Below are positions 27,683-36,232 of a stretch of DNA of 39,821 nt, piece by piece. The notes below the pieces were generated by a model that worked only from the letters and a program-made list of their open reading frames with translations, did no database searches and was not told the origin of the DNA. Position numbers and translations under genes: made by a program. How positions within the stretch are numbered: position 1 is the stretch's first letter; each line of letters starts with the position of its first letter. The stretch lies in assembly GCA_020723325.1 (NCBI GenBank), contig DYJD01000003.1:1-39821 (forward strand), written 5' to 3'. This DNA comes from Desulfosudis oleivorans. Its GTDB lineage: Bacteria > Desulfobacterota > Desulfobacteria > Desulfobacterales > SURF-7.

Positions 27683-27719
27683 AAAAAAAGGCCGCGCCCG
27701 GCAGGACGCGGCCTTTTTT
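27683..27719 (+). terminator. strong intrinsic terminator of the pilin operon
   Basis: GGCCGCG (27690-27696) pairs with CGCGGCC (27707-27713), extended by A-run/T-run pairing (27683-27689 with 27714-27719), around a ten-base loop. The A/T symmetry makes it usable in both directions. Confidence 0.92.
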
Positions 27720-27983
27720 AATTTGAGATTTGAAATGAAAAAACAAGTATTGCCGGAAATGAAAAAATGAAGTATGCAGGGCCATGTTTTAACCTCTGAT
27801 TTTTTCCCTCCGTTCAGGCAGTATTTTTCATCTAAAAAATTCCACAGACGGGATTATGGGCTCAGCGTGTCTTTGCTGCTGACCTCCCGGTATTTAGTAC
27901 AACCGACTGATACGGTCCGCTTTTTTGGAACGGCTGCTCCTATTCGGCCGAATTTATGGTGGACCTGAAAGGAGGCGGTTTTC
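27720..27983. other. spacer between the two pilY1-type transcription units
   Basis: About 260 bases after the terminator with no supported gene. Imperfect direct repeats (GAAATGAAAAAAC near 27733 and GGAAATGAAAAAATG near 27757) are seen. No convincing sigma-70 or sigma-54 promoter was found by eye, although the next gene must have its own. The region ends in AAAGGAGG (27968-27975), a full-length match to the anti-Shine-Dalgarno sequence. Confidence 0.5.
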
Positions 27984-30900
27984 ATGAAGAATATTGTCTT
28001 GGGCAAAAACAGGTATTGGATTTGTATGGTATTGCTGTTGCTGCCGGCCGCGTCAAAAGCGCCGGCCGAAGACATGGATGCCTACCGGAGCTTTGTGAAA
28101 AACAATGCCCTGCTGGTGGTGGATACATCCGCCGGCATGAGCCGGCCGGTCTATGACGAAAGCTTGAATTATGCGGCTTTCATGGCCTGGATGATCCAGG
28201 GAAATTTGGCGGTGGACGAGAATGACGGCCGCAGCGGCACAGCCTGGTGGGATGACGACGCTAATGGTGCTGATTATGACCGGCTTGATCCGCAACAGAT
28301 TTATCTGGTGAGCACCTATGTGGACCATGCTCTGGTTCAATACACGGATGTCCATGGAAATGCCGGGCAGGCTGCCGTCATCGGCGATGTTCTGGAAAAC
28401 CAGGGAGCGGAAACGGATGAGGCCTTGAACAAACGCCTGCCTTTGCTGGTGAATGCCGTCATCCCTTGCAGGAGCGGCAGCGGTGTCGACTGGAAGGTGA
28501 CAAAGGCGGCCACCATTGAAAAGGACAAGGACGGCCGCGTGCTGTTTCCCAGTGGAGATCTGCAGGACACGGAAAAGAACAGCGTGGCGACGCCGGCGGA
28601 AGCAAAGGGCAAGGGCTTGCCCAATCACCGGGATATTGCGGTTTCCGGCTTCGCGGCCCTGCCGGAAGGCAGCGGGAAAGTCGCCGATGGTTTTGTCGAG
28701 CGCTTGAGAAGCGACGGCTATTATTTTTCAGGCTTGTTTGAGAAAAGCGGGCCGGGCCTTGAATTCACCGCTAATCCGGCCGGGGCGGAAAACAGCAGCG
28801 GCAAGCGGATTTATCTTTTCGCCACCGGCAACTTTCTCAATTTCATCAAGCTGGTGGAGGATTTCCGCCTGGCCGCGGCCCACAGCGCCTGGGCCGTGGC
28901 CGGTACTTACAGCAACGACCTGTACAAGGCCTGGCGCTATGTCTGCTGTCCGAAAGGATTTGCGGCTTCCGGCGCCGCCGGTCCCCAGGCGTCTGTATCC
29001 TCGCCATGCAGCAACAGTCTGACCAGCGGCGGGCTGAAAATCAAATCCCGGCTGGAGGCGGCCAAGGGGGCCATGAAGGCCCTGGTCCAGGCCACCCAGG
29101 CCGCCACCAACTGGGGCCTGGTCAGGTTTGACCAGGCCGGCGGCGGCAAGGTCGCAGCCCCCCTGGGTGCCGCGACAGCCGACCTTTTGGTCCAAATCGA
29201 CGATCTCGTCTGTGAAGGCGAAAGCAAGACTTTGGGCGGCGCCCTGCAGGATGCTTACAGTAGCGCCAGGCTTTATCTGGAAGCCCAGCCGGAGTCGGCG
29301 CCGTGTGCGCGCAACCATATGGTGCTGGTGACCCACGGCTTTCCCAAGGGGGACGGCAGTTGGAACCGGATCAAGGACGGTGGTGCCGCCTATCCGAATC
29401 CGGTTTTCGGCAAATGTGATTCCGGCTACGGCGCCTGTCCGGTTTACGGTGATGGGGATGTCTGGCCCCAAGACAACCATGGCGATGATGCGGCCCACTG
29501 GCTCCAGCACCAGGCCAGCTTCAGCCACCGGGTTCACAGCCTGGTTTTGGACAGGGACAATCCCTTGTTGCAGGACATGGTGGATTCCGGCCGGGGCATA
29601 TGGGTGTGCATCCCCCATGTGCTCCAGTCCGCAAGCGCCTTTGCCGAACTTGGTCCGGCCAAGGATAGGGCCCTTGTTTTTTCAGCGCCGGTGGTTCCGG
29701 TTGATCCTGCTGATCGCTCCCAAAGCGGGGAGGATCTTTATATTGCTTTTGCCCGTCCGGCAGCGGAGGCTGTCTGGCTCGGCAATCTCAAGAAATACGG
29801 CTTGGGCCGGCTGACGCGCACCGATTGCGGCCGCTCCGAGCCGGAATGGGTGATCATTGACAAGAACGGGGCTGCCGCCGTGGACTGCAAGGGACAGTTC
29901 CGCCCTGACTCCCTCTCCCACTGGTCCGAGGTTCCCGACGGCGGTGAGGTGAGTGCCGGCGGGGCCGGCGCCGTATTGATGGCGGCCTTTGCCAAGGTTG
30001 CCCTGGATACCGGTCCATTTTATGATTTCCGGAATATCTATACTTGTATCCATCCTGCGGTTTTCAGCAAACCCGTGCGTTTTTTTCCAGGGGAAAGCGC
30101 CGGAATGCCGGAATCCATCACTGCCGCGGATTTGGGGGTGACCGGCAACATCCAGCGCGACAAAATCATCAATTATATCTACGGGTATACCTATGCGGCC
30201 TTTGACAGCGACGCTGACCCGGACACCTATACCGCCGGCAAGGACGGGCGGCCTGTTGCCAAACGGCCCTGGATCCTGGGGGACATGCTGCACGGTGATC
30301 CTGCGGTGATCGACTATTTCGGCAAGGACCATGAGCTTCGCCATCGTCTAGTGGCCGCGGGTGCCAATGACGGCATGCTTCACATTTTTGTGGATGATTG
30401 CCGGCCGGGAACAGAGGATACTCTCATCAACGGCACAGCCCATATTCCCGGTGAAGAAATCTGGGCATTCATTCCAGGGGACTTGCTGCCGCGGTTGAAA
30501 ATACTGGCGGAGCAGACCTCCCACCAGTATTTTGTGGATGGGCCGATTTCCGTGCACCGTTCCGCCAACAAAGACGGCGAAGGGAATTATTATCAGACCT
30601 TGATTTGCGGTGAACGCCGCGGCGGTCGCAGCTATTGGGCTCTGGATGTCACCAAACCCAATCCAGCCTTATGGACGGTGAAATGGCGCATTCAAGGGGG
30701 GAGCGGTGATTTTCCTGAACTGGGTTACACCTGGTCCAAACCAATCGCGGCAAGGATTCAGACCAATGCCGGGGAAATTATCGAGGTGGTCGTTTTCGGC
30801 GGCGGCTATGATCCTGAGGAAGATCATTTCCCGGAACCATGGACCGACGCTGACAACAACGGCATCTACGATATTGCCGGCGAGTCTTATGTTGATGCAA

Positions 30901-32063
30901 ATGCTAACGGCAGCTATGATCATTACAATCCGGGTTTGAACACCATGGGGCGGGCCGTATATGTGGTGAAAATTGCCGATGGGGCCTTGCTGTTCAAAGT
31001 GAATTACTCCCCGGAGGAGATTGCCAGCGGCCAGCATCAAACCAGCGCCCACATGAAATACTGCCTCCCGGCCGACCCCACCGTGCTGGAAACAGACACC
31101 GGCTTGGCGATCTATATTGTGGATATTTATGCCGGCCTCTGGAAAGTCGATTATGATTACAAGCGCCCGGAAAAATGGCAGGTCGGCAGGGTGTTCAATG
31201 CCGCGGGTGGTTCCGATCAGGACAAGGCCCTGTCCGCCCTGAAAGGCCAACCGGCTTTGAATCCCTTGGACCGGGGCCGCAAGGCTTTTTATTCACCGGA
31301 TGTTTCCTATTACGGCAGCCCGTGGACCGATCAGCCCCTGCTCTTCTTCGGCACCGGCGACCGGGAACATCCCCGCTATGTCCCTGGGTCCCCCAACCGT
31401 TTTTATGCAATCACCGACACCGGCACCACGGCTGATGAAACCGACCTGTTGAACCTGACTTGCGATGAATTGGATGGGGCGGCCGATGTTGACGGCAACG
31501 GGGCCCTGGATCCGGGTGACAATGCCTTTAAGCAGGCACTGTTTGACATTCTTTTCGGCAGCAGCCCCTATCCGCTTCCGGGCAAGACGGCCCGGGGCTG
31601 GTATAAGCAGTTGGGCAAGACCGGCTTTTGTCATCAAGAGAAAGGCGATCACACTGCCGAAATGGTGTTGGGCCCGACCACGCTCTATTCCAACAATGTA
31701 TATTTCACCACATATCAGCCGGTTTGGGGCCTTCCATGCCATTCCAAGGGCCATACCCGCATCTATGCCCTGGAATACACCTTTGGCCGGGCTGCCGTGA
31801 AAACGGAGCTTAGTCCCCAGCCGCTCATCGACGGCACGGATGGCGCCAATGTGCAGGCCACCCATGCCCTGGTGCAAAACAGCGGGCTCCCGTCAGGAAT
31901 CTGTGTGGTCATGCGCAAAGGCAGTTCCGGCGCCTTTGCCGATGTGGGCGACAGCATCGTGGGCGTCGGCGAGCCTGGGGAGGATGCCGATGGGTCCGGC
32001 AGGAGTTCCAGCATTCCCGGACCGCCCGGCGGGGCGCTTCAGTTGCTTTGGGAGGTGCGCTGA
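27984..32063 (+). CDS. second PilY1-like protein with degraded VWA metal site
   Basis: The 1359-residue secreted protein (signal peptide ending near PAASKAPAE, residue 29) has the PilY1 layout. An N-terminal VWA-like region begins ALLVVDTSAGMSRPV (38-52), and the C-terminal propeller has AAGANDGMLHIF near 790 and WAFIPGDLLPRLKIL near 830. Calcium-type loops are at DADNNGIYD (near 955) and DVDGNGALD (near 1169). Two metal-site positions differ from the first PilY1: DTSAG in place of DNSGS, and THG in place of TDG near residue 450. It has a perfect AAAGGAGG site and is separated from the pilin operon by a terminator. It may be an alternative tip protein or an assembly factor. Confidence 0.88.
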   Translation: MKNIVLGKNRYWICMVLLLLPAASKAPAEDMDAYRSFVKNNALLVVDTSAGMSRPVYDESLNYAAFMAWMIQGNLAVDENDGRSGTAWWDDDANGADYDRLDPQQIYLVSTYVDHALVQYTDVHGNAGQAAVIGDVLENQGAETDEALNKRLPLLVNAVIPCRSGSGVDWKVTKAATIEKDKDGRVLFPSGDLQDTEKNSVATPAEAKGKGLPNHRDIAVSGFAALPEGSGKVADGFVERLRSDGYYFSGLFEKSGPGLEFTANPAGAENSSGKRIYLFATGNFLNFIKLVEDFRLAAAHSAWAVAGTYSNDLYKAWRYVCCPKGFAASGAAGPQASVSSPCSNSLTSGGLKIKSRLEAAKGAMKALVQATQAATNWGLVRFDQAGGGKVAAPLGAATADLLVQIDDLVCEGESKTLGGALQDAYSSARLYLEAQPESAPCARNHMVLVTHGFPKGDGSWNRIKDGGAAYPNPVFGKCDSGYGACPVYGDGDVWPQDNHGDDAAHWLQHQASFSHRVHSLVLDRDNPLLQDMVDSGRGIWVCIPHVLQSASAFAELGPAKDRALVFSAPVVPVDPADRSQSGEDLYIAFARPAAEAVWLGNLKKYGLGRLTRTDCGRSEPEWVIIDKNGAAAVDCKGQFRPDSLSHWSEVPDGGEVSAGGAGAVLMAAFAKVALDTGPFYDFRNIYTCIHPAVFSKPVRFFPGESAGMPESITAADLGVTGNIQRDKIINYIYGYTYAAFDSDADPDTYTAGKDGRPVAKRPWILGDMLHGDPAVIDYFGKDHELRHRLVAAGANDGMLHIFVDDCRPGTEDTLINGTAHIPGEEIWAFIPGDLLPRLKILAEQTSHQYFVDGPISVHRSANKDGEGNYYQTLICGERRGGRSYWALDVTKPNPALWTVKWRIQGGSGDFPELGYTWSKPIAARIQTNAGEIIEVVVFGGGYDPEEDHFPEPWTDADNNGIYDIAGESYVDANANGSYDHYNPGLNTMGRAVYVVKIADGALLFKVNYSPEEIASGQHQTSAHMKYCLPADPTVLETDTGLAIYIVDIYAGLWKVDYDYKRPEKWQVGRVFNAAGGSDQDKALSALKGQPALNPLDRGRKAFYSPDVSYYGSPWTDQPLLFFGTGDREHPRYVPGSPNRFYAITDTGTTADETDLLNLTCDELDGAADVDGNGALDPGDNAFKQALFDILFGSSPYPLPGKTARGWYKQLGKTGFCHQEKGDHTAEMVLGPTTLYSNNVYFTTYQPVWGLPCHSKGHTRIYALEYTFGRAAVKTELSPQPLIDGTDGANVQATHALVQNSGLPSGICVVMRKGSSGAFADVGDSIVGVGEPGEDADGSGRSSSIPGPPGGALQLLWEVR

Positions 32064-32096
32064 GCAGTTTACTCGCAAGTTAAAATATTCTTTTTT

Positions 32097-32157
32097 CGGG
32101 GTCGCTATCGGTATCGGGGTCGAAAAAAATTCGACCCCGATACCGATAGCGACCCCG
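32097..32157. repeat. near-perfect 28+28 bp palindrome made of hexamers
   Basis: Bases 32097-32124 are the exact reverse complement of 32130-32157, with a five-A loop. The right arm reads as hexamers GACCCC, GATACC, GATAGC, GACCCC and continues with one more GACCCC before GAAAAC; the left arm has the complementary order minus that one unit. It follows the second pilY1-like gene by 33 bases. No T-run follows on either strand, so it is not a standard intrinsic terminator. It may stabilise the 3' end of the mRNA, or be a mobile or REP-like repeat. Confidence 0.85.
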
Positions 32158-32309
32158 ACCCCGAAAACCAAATACAATTGTCTTGTGGGCGCTGACCAAA
32201 GGTTTGCCTATTCAAAAAAAACATGATAGAAAACACCTGATCCTGAAAAAGGGGGGCCGCAGCACGGTTGCGGGATCTTGCCGAATTTTATTTTCCAAAG
32301 GGGAACAAG

Positions 32310-33038
32310 ATGAAACGCCTGGTGATGATTGTCCTGGTATTGCTTGCGGGTGCCGGCATTTGCACTGCGGATCAAAAGCCGGCGCAAGCAGGGGAATCTT
32401 GGAACGACGCGCAGAAATTCAGCTATGTCATGGGCCTGGATGTGGCCGCGGCCCTGAAGAAGGGCCTGAACACCAAAATCGATATGCAGGTATTCATTCA
32501 GGGGGTGGAAGACGGATTTGCTGAAAAACCGCCTTTACTCACAAGCGGGGAAATGGCTACCGTAAAGAAGCGCATTGCCGATACGGAAAAACAGGGCTGG
32601 GAACAGCAGTTAAAGGAAACGGCTAAAAAAAATCTTGCGACCGGCGAGCTCTTCCTGGCTGAAAACGGCAAAAAGCCGGGGATGGTCACCACTAACAGTG
32701 GATTGCAGTATGAGGTATTGCGTAAGGGGCAAGGCCCCATTCCCAAAGCTGAGGACCGTGTGACAGTGCATTACCGGGCCAAGAAAATCGACGGAACGGA
32801 ATTTGACAATTCCTACAGTCGCAATAAACCGGCGCTAATACCGGTGAATGCTGTAATGGCCGGTTGGTCCGAGGCCTTGCAGCTCATGCCCACGGGCAGT
32901 CTTTATCGCCTTTTCCTGCCGCCGCACCTGGCCTATGGTGAAAGACAAGCCGGCGCCAGAGGTGAGATCAAACCCAATGAAACCCTGATTTTTGAAGTGG
33001 ACCTGCTGGCCATCGAGCAACCGAAAGCTGATAAGTAG
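32310..33038 (+). CDS. secreted FKBP-type peptidyl-prolyl cis-trans isomerase
   Basis: This 242-residue protein would isomerise proline peptide bonds in the periplasm or at the outer surface. It has a signal peptide (MKRLVMIVLVLLAGAGICTA), a helical N-terminal dimerisation domain of the FkpA/Mip/FklB kind (KFSYVMGLDVAAALKKG onward, to about residue 110), and a C-terminal FKBP domain from about residue 128 with GTEFDNSYSR, GWSEALQLMPTGSLYRLFLPP and LAYGERQAG. The start follows AAAGGGGAACA; a longer frame from 32268 would hide the signal peptide. A role in folding the secreted PilY1 proteins upstream is possible but only inferred. Confidence 0.93.
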   Translation: MKRLVMIVLVLLAGAGICTADQKPAQAGESWNDAQKFSYVMGLDVAAALKKGLNTKIDMQVFIQGVEDGFAEKPPLLTSGEMATVKKRIADTEKQGWEQQLKETAKKNLATGELFLAENGKKPGMVTTNSGLQYEVLRKGQGPIPKAEDRVTVHYRAKKIDGTEFDNSYSRNKPALIPVNAVMAGWSEALQLMPTGSLYRLFLPPHLAYGERQAGARGEIKPNETLIFEVDLLAIEQPKADK

Positions 33039-33066
33039 GGGGGCTCATCATCTTCTTGGTCGGTTG

Positions 33067-33238
33067 GAAAAATTCGAAATACGAATATCGAAATACGAAA
33101 CAAATTCGAATTACCAAAATCCAAAAAACAGCATTGGCCAAAAGTTCAACCATGGAGCAACCGGTTTTTGTTTTGGATATTTGCTCATTGAGATTTTGAA
33201 TTTGTTTCGAACTTCGGATTTCGATATTCGGATTTACC
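33067..33238. repeat. long palindromic element built of CGAAATA heptamers
   Basis: The left arm (33068-33118) has heptamers of the form CGAAATA/CGAATAT ending in CGAAACAAATTCGAA. The right arm (about 33195-33236) is its inverted counterpart, about 30 of 41 positions pairing by eye. The inner parts (CCAAAATCCAAAAAAC against GTTTTTGTTTTGGATATT) also pair, so the whole 170 bases can fold into one long imperfect hairpin. It lies between convergent genes and could act as a two-way terminator. A single arm of the same element lies at 18559. Confidence 0.8.
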
Positions 33239-33268
33239 GGTTCTCAATAACCAAGGCCAAGAAAGGTC

Positions 33269-33712
33269 TTATTTTTCATTCACCAGATAGCCGGAGATGA
33301 ATACATTGCCGGAGCCTTCCACTTTGCCGATCACCACTTGTTCACCGGCCTTAAAGGGAATCCCGGAGTTGAAATGCCAGGCCGGGCTTTGATCCACCTT
33401 GTATTCATTGATGTTGATGCTCAGGCTGATTTTATCGGAAATCGTAAAGCTGAAAGTCCGCAAAGCCCTGTCCGCCACTACATCCGTCAGAATGAATTTC
33501 TTGCCGGCCGGGACCGTGGCCACCACCACCTGGTCTATGTCCTTTGTGCCCACGTTCCGTGCAAAACCGCTGACAATGGTAATGGTATTATCCCCGCAAC
33601 GGTTGTCGTTGGTGTATTTCTGGGCGCAAAACGCCGGAGAGGTCAGGCCAAGACCGATGGCGCCGACAAGCACGGCAACCAATAACATTTCCGCAAAATT
33701 GATTTTTCTCAT
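33269..33712 (-). CDS. small secreted protein of unknown function
   Basis: I do not recognise this 147-residue protein. A signal peptide is clear (hydrophobic MLLVAVLVGAIGLGLTSPAF, then CAQ, which could be a cleavage site after FCA near residue 30). The mature part is beta-rich with segments such as VVVATVPAGKKFILTDVVAD, GIPFKAGEQVVIGK and NVFISGYLV, resembling small extracellular beta-sandwich proteins. Its ATG lies two bases after the panP-like stop, with AAAGGAG inside the end of that gene, so the pair is one operon. A functional link to the decarboxylase is not obvious. Confidence 0.82.
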   Translation of the reverse strand: MRKINFAEMLLVAVLVGAIGLGLTSPAFCAQKYTNDNRCGDNTITIVSGFARNVGTKDIDQVVVATVPAGKKFILTDVVADRALRTFSFTISDKISLSININEYKVDQSPAWHFNSGIPFKAGEQVVIGKVEGSGNVFISGYLVNEK

Positions 33713-33714
33713 GA

Positions 33715-35367
33715 TTATGCGACTCCTTTCAGGTTGTTCGTTCCAAAGCGGCAGCGGTAGATCTCTTCCTGTTCATCCAGGATTTCATTCAGGATTTGGA
33801 TATCGGTCATGGGATTCATGAGCACGGTGCGCAATACCACAATTTCCGCGTCCGGCGAACGCCGGTTCAAGGTGGTGCGTGACACGAAACTGCGGCCGGC
33901 TTCCCGCTGGACCCGTTGGACAGTGCGGTTGATGGCGTTGAGGGTTTTATTGATATGGCTTCTTTGGGTGGAGGTGCCGCTGAAAAGCTCGGCCTGCATA
34001 TGGGGCGGGCAGATGCGGTAGGTGAGGATGTTCAATTTCGGTGGTGTGACCAATTGAAACAGGGGTCTCCTGCTGATTTCAGCGGCGAATTTTTTGGCCA
34101 GCTCAATGCCGTGTTCCAGGAGGATGGCATAGCCTTGGGTCCCCATGATCTTCAGGGCACTGTCCAGCATCAGGGAATTGGCCTCGCGGGTGCCGGCCAG
34201 GGACTTCATGCCCAGGTCCACGGAACCGGGCCGATTGACGTAATTGGCATGGTATTCAATGGCATCCATTTTGCGGGGGTCTTTGAAATATATCATGCCG
34301 CAACCCATGGTCATATAGAACTGCTTGTGACCATCGATGGTGACCGAATCCGCCGAGTCAATGCCGTCCAGTAAATGGCGGTATTTATCCGATGTGAGCA
34401 CCGGTCCGCCCCAGGCCGCATCCACATGGAAATGGATGCCGTGGTCCCGGCACAGCTCCCCCATCTCGCGCAGGGGGTCGATGGATCCGGTTTCGGTTGA
34501 GCCGGCAATGCCTACCACCGCCAGGATTTTGGTACGGCTGTTCAATTCAAAGACACGGATCTGCTCGCGTAGGCTACGCATATCCATGCGGTGATGTTCA
34601 TCCACATCCATGGCGAGGACGTTGTCATTGCCGATTCCCAAAATGCCGCCGGCTTTGCGCAGGGAATAATGGCCGCGTCTGGATACAAGCACGACACAGC
34701 GGTCGATATCATAGGCTTGATAGGCCGCCATCAGGCCTTCTTTTTCAATACCCTGGAAACTGTTTTTCGGCCCCAGCAGCGTGTTGCGTGCCACCCATAA
34801 AGCCGTGAGATTGGCCGCCGTGCCGCCCTCCACAAAAGCACCCAGGGTGGTGCGGGTATTCTGAACATGGGTGTTGTAAAAGGAATCGCTGCGATGAAAA
34901 ATCAGGCGGTGAATTTTGGCCAAAACCTGTTTTTCAACAATGGAGACCACTTTGGAGGTTTCCAGCTTGACCACATTTTGATTCAGGGCCGCCACAATGG
35001 TTTTCAAATGCACCATGAAAAAAGGAATGGCCGAAGTCATGTGACCGATAAAATACGGCGAGGCCACATTGACCGCATGGGGGGCGATGTCCCGAACCAG
35101 ATCCGTGATGACTTCCGCCAGTTTTTTTTCAGGATGTTTGCTGATGCGGGTTTGTTTGTATTTATCCGCTAGGTTTTTCAGGCTGGCTTCCTCGGTGATC
35201 CCCACATGTTCCTTGAGGAAGTCATGTAGCCCGAACAGGATTTGCTCCATGTATTTTAACAGCATGGCCCGGGCATCTTCATTTTCCGGTCGCAGGAAAA
35301 TACGTTGCAGGGCTTGCCAGTCAGCCACCAGGGCAGCATTTTTTTTGGAAATATGTTTTCGACTCAT
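33715..35367 (-). CDS. panP: PLP-dependent decarboxylase, PanP-like (aspartate 1-decarboxylase type)
   Basis: Group II PLP decarboxylase of 550 residues. The PLP lysine is Lys348 in TIDGHKQF; the HVDAAWGG segment (314-321) has the aspartate that holds the pyridine nitrogen. SPYFIGHMTSAIPFF (103-117), QNVVKLETSK (130-139) and GAFVEGGTAANLTAL (176-190) match what I know of PanP, which makes beta-alanine from aspartate for pantothenate and coenzyme A in bacteria lacking PanD. Glutamate or tyrosine decarboxylase activity is the alternative; the long N-terminal domain favours PanP. It is the first gene of a two-gene minus-strand operon. Confidence 0.82.
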   Translation of the reverse strand: MSRKHISKKNAALVADWQALQRIFLRPENEDARAMLLKYMEQILFGLHDFLKEHVGITEEASLKNLADKYKQTRISKHPEKKLAEVITDLVRDIAPHAVNVASPYFIGHMTSAIPFFMVHLKTIVAALNQNVVKLETSKVVSIVEKQVLAKIHRLIFHRSDSFYNTHVQNTRTTLGAFVEGGTAANLTALWVARNTLLGPKNSFQGIEKEGLMAAYQAYDIDRCVVLVSRRGHYSLRKAGGILGIGNDNVLAMDVDEHHRMDMRSLREQIRVFELNSRTKILAVVGIAGSTETGSIDPLREMGELCRDHGIHFHVDAAWGGPVLTSDKYRHLLDGIDSADSVTIDGHKQFYMTMGCGMIYFKDPRKMDAIEYHANYVNRPGSVDLGMKSLAGTREANSLMLDSALKIMGTQGYAILLEHGIELAKKFAAEISRRPLFQLVTPPKLNILTYRICPPHMQAELFSGTSTQRSHINKTLNAINRTVQRVQREAGRSFVSRTTLNRRSPDAEIVVLRTVLMNPMTDIQILNEILDEQEEIYRCRFGTNNLKGVA

Positions 35368-35510
35368 GAATTTGACAGGTTTTTCACACCTTCAGAATTC
35401 CGGACTGATGCGGATATTTCATGGTTCCAATAAAATTTCAGCAATGATCCATGGATCGCTGGAATCATATTACGACAATTTTTTAAATTTACAAGTTTTT
35501 TCCTTCATGC

Positions 35511-35539
35511 TTGACATCCCGTGGACTTTGGCATAAAAA
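35511..35539 (+). promoter_or_regulatory. predicted sigma-70 promoter for the GerMN-EF-G operon
   Basis: A perfect -35 TTGACA (35511-35516), a 17-base spacer and -10 TAAAAA (35534-35539) lie 100 bases before the GerMN gene. The same divergent gap holds a 12-bp palindrome GATCCATGGATC (35446-35457) nearer to panP. Confidence 0.6.
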
Positions 35540-35638
35540 TTCAGATTCTTTTTCAAGTGTGGCGCGGCTTTGTCAGATGGCAGGCGACATGGCGTCAAAT
35601 TGAAATTTATTACTCGCTTGGAATGTGAGGATGGTCGT

Positions 35639-36232
35639 ATGGGCCGTTGGGCAGGGTGGACCGGTGTGATTATTGCTGTCGGCCTGATGGGTATGGCGTT
35701 GGGGGCCTATCTGGTCTTGAACAAGCCAGCGGATTCGACCCAGGCGGCTGGCGTTCAGCGGCGGAAAATCGAGCGAATGCCCCTGCCCTTGCGTTTGCAG
35801 GAGAAGACAACCGAGGCCAAGGTAGTTCTATATTTCGGGGACAACAGCGGCTTTGGATTAAAGCCGGAAGAAAGAAAGCTGCGCTATTCCGGCGGGGTCG
35901 TGAACCTGGGGGCCGGGATCGTTACGGCTTTGATTCTCGGTCCCAAGAGCGGACTCGCACCCACAGTTCCGGCCCGGACGGTCTTGAATGGATTTTATCT
36001 TGCCCAGGACGGGACCGCCTATGTGGATCTATCGGAGATCGCGCGGGAAGAGCATCCAGGGGGAGTGGAAACAGAGTATCGGACGATTTTTTCCATCGTC
36101 GATTCATTGATTGTAAACATTTCCGAGATCACACAAGTCAAGATATTGATCGCCGGCCAGGAAGCTGAGACTTTGGCAGGGCATATCGATCTCGGTCAAG
36201 CTTTTTCAGCCGATATGGTGCCTAACCAATGA
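35639..36232 (+). CDS. membrane-anchored GerMN-domain protein
   Basis: From the ATG with GAGG eight bases upstream the product has 197 residues: one N-terminal membrane helix ([18 protein letters not shown], about 10-27), a short linker rich in charged residues, and one GerMN domain (about 57-190) with [27 protein letters not shown] and [23 protein letters not shown]. The domain was named from spore germination protein GerM but is common in non-spore-formers, where it faces the periplasm and may bind cell wall. The frame is open to a TTG at 35570, but that part lacks support. Its stop overlaps the EF-G start by four bases. Confidence 0.85.
   Translation: MGRWAGWTGVIIAVGLMGMALGAYLVLNKPADSTQAAGVQRRKIERMPLPLRLQEKTTEAKVVLYFGDNSGFGLKPEERKLRYSGGVVNLGAGIVTALILGPKSGLAPTVPARTVLNGFYLAQDGTAYVDLSEIAREEHPGGVETEYRTIFSIVDSLIVNISEITQVKILIAGQEAETLAGHIDLGQAFSADMVPNQ

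Noticed and set aside
32097-32157. Intrinsic terminator reading of the hexamer palindrome
   Set aside because: Neither strand has a T-run after the stem.
33067-33238. CRISPR array reading of the heptamer repeats
   Set aside because: Units are only 7 bases without unique spacers; the structure is an inverted repeat, not a repeat-spacer array.
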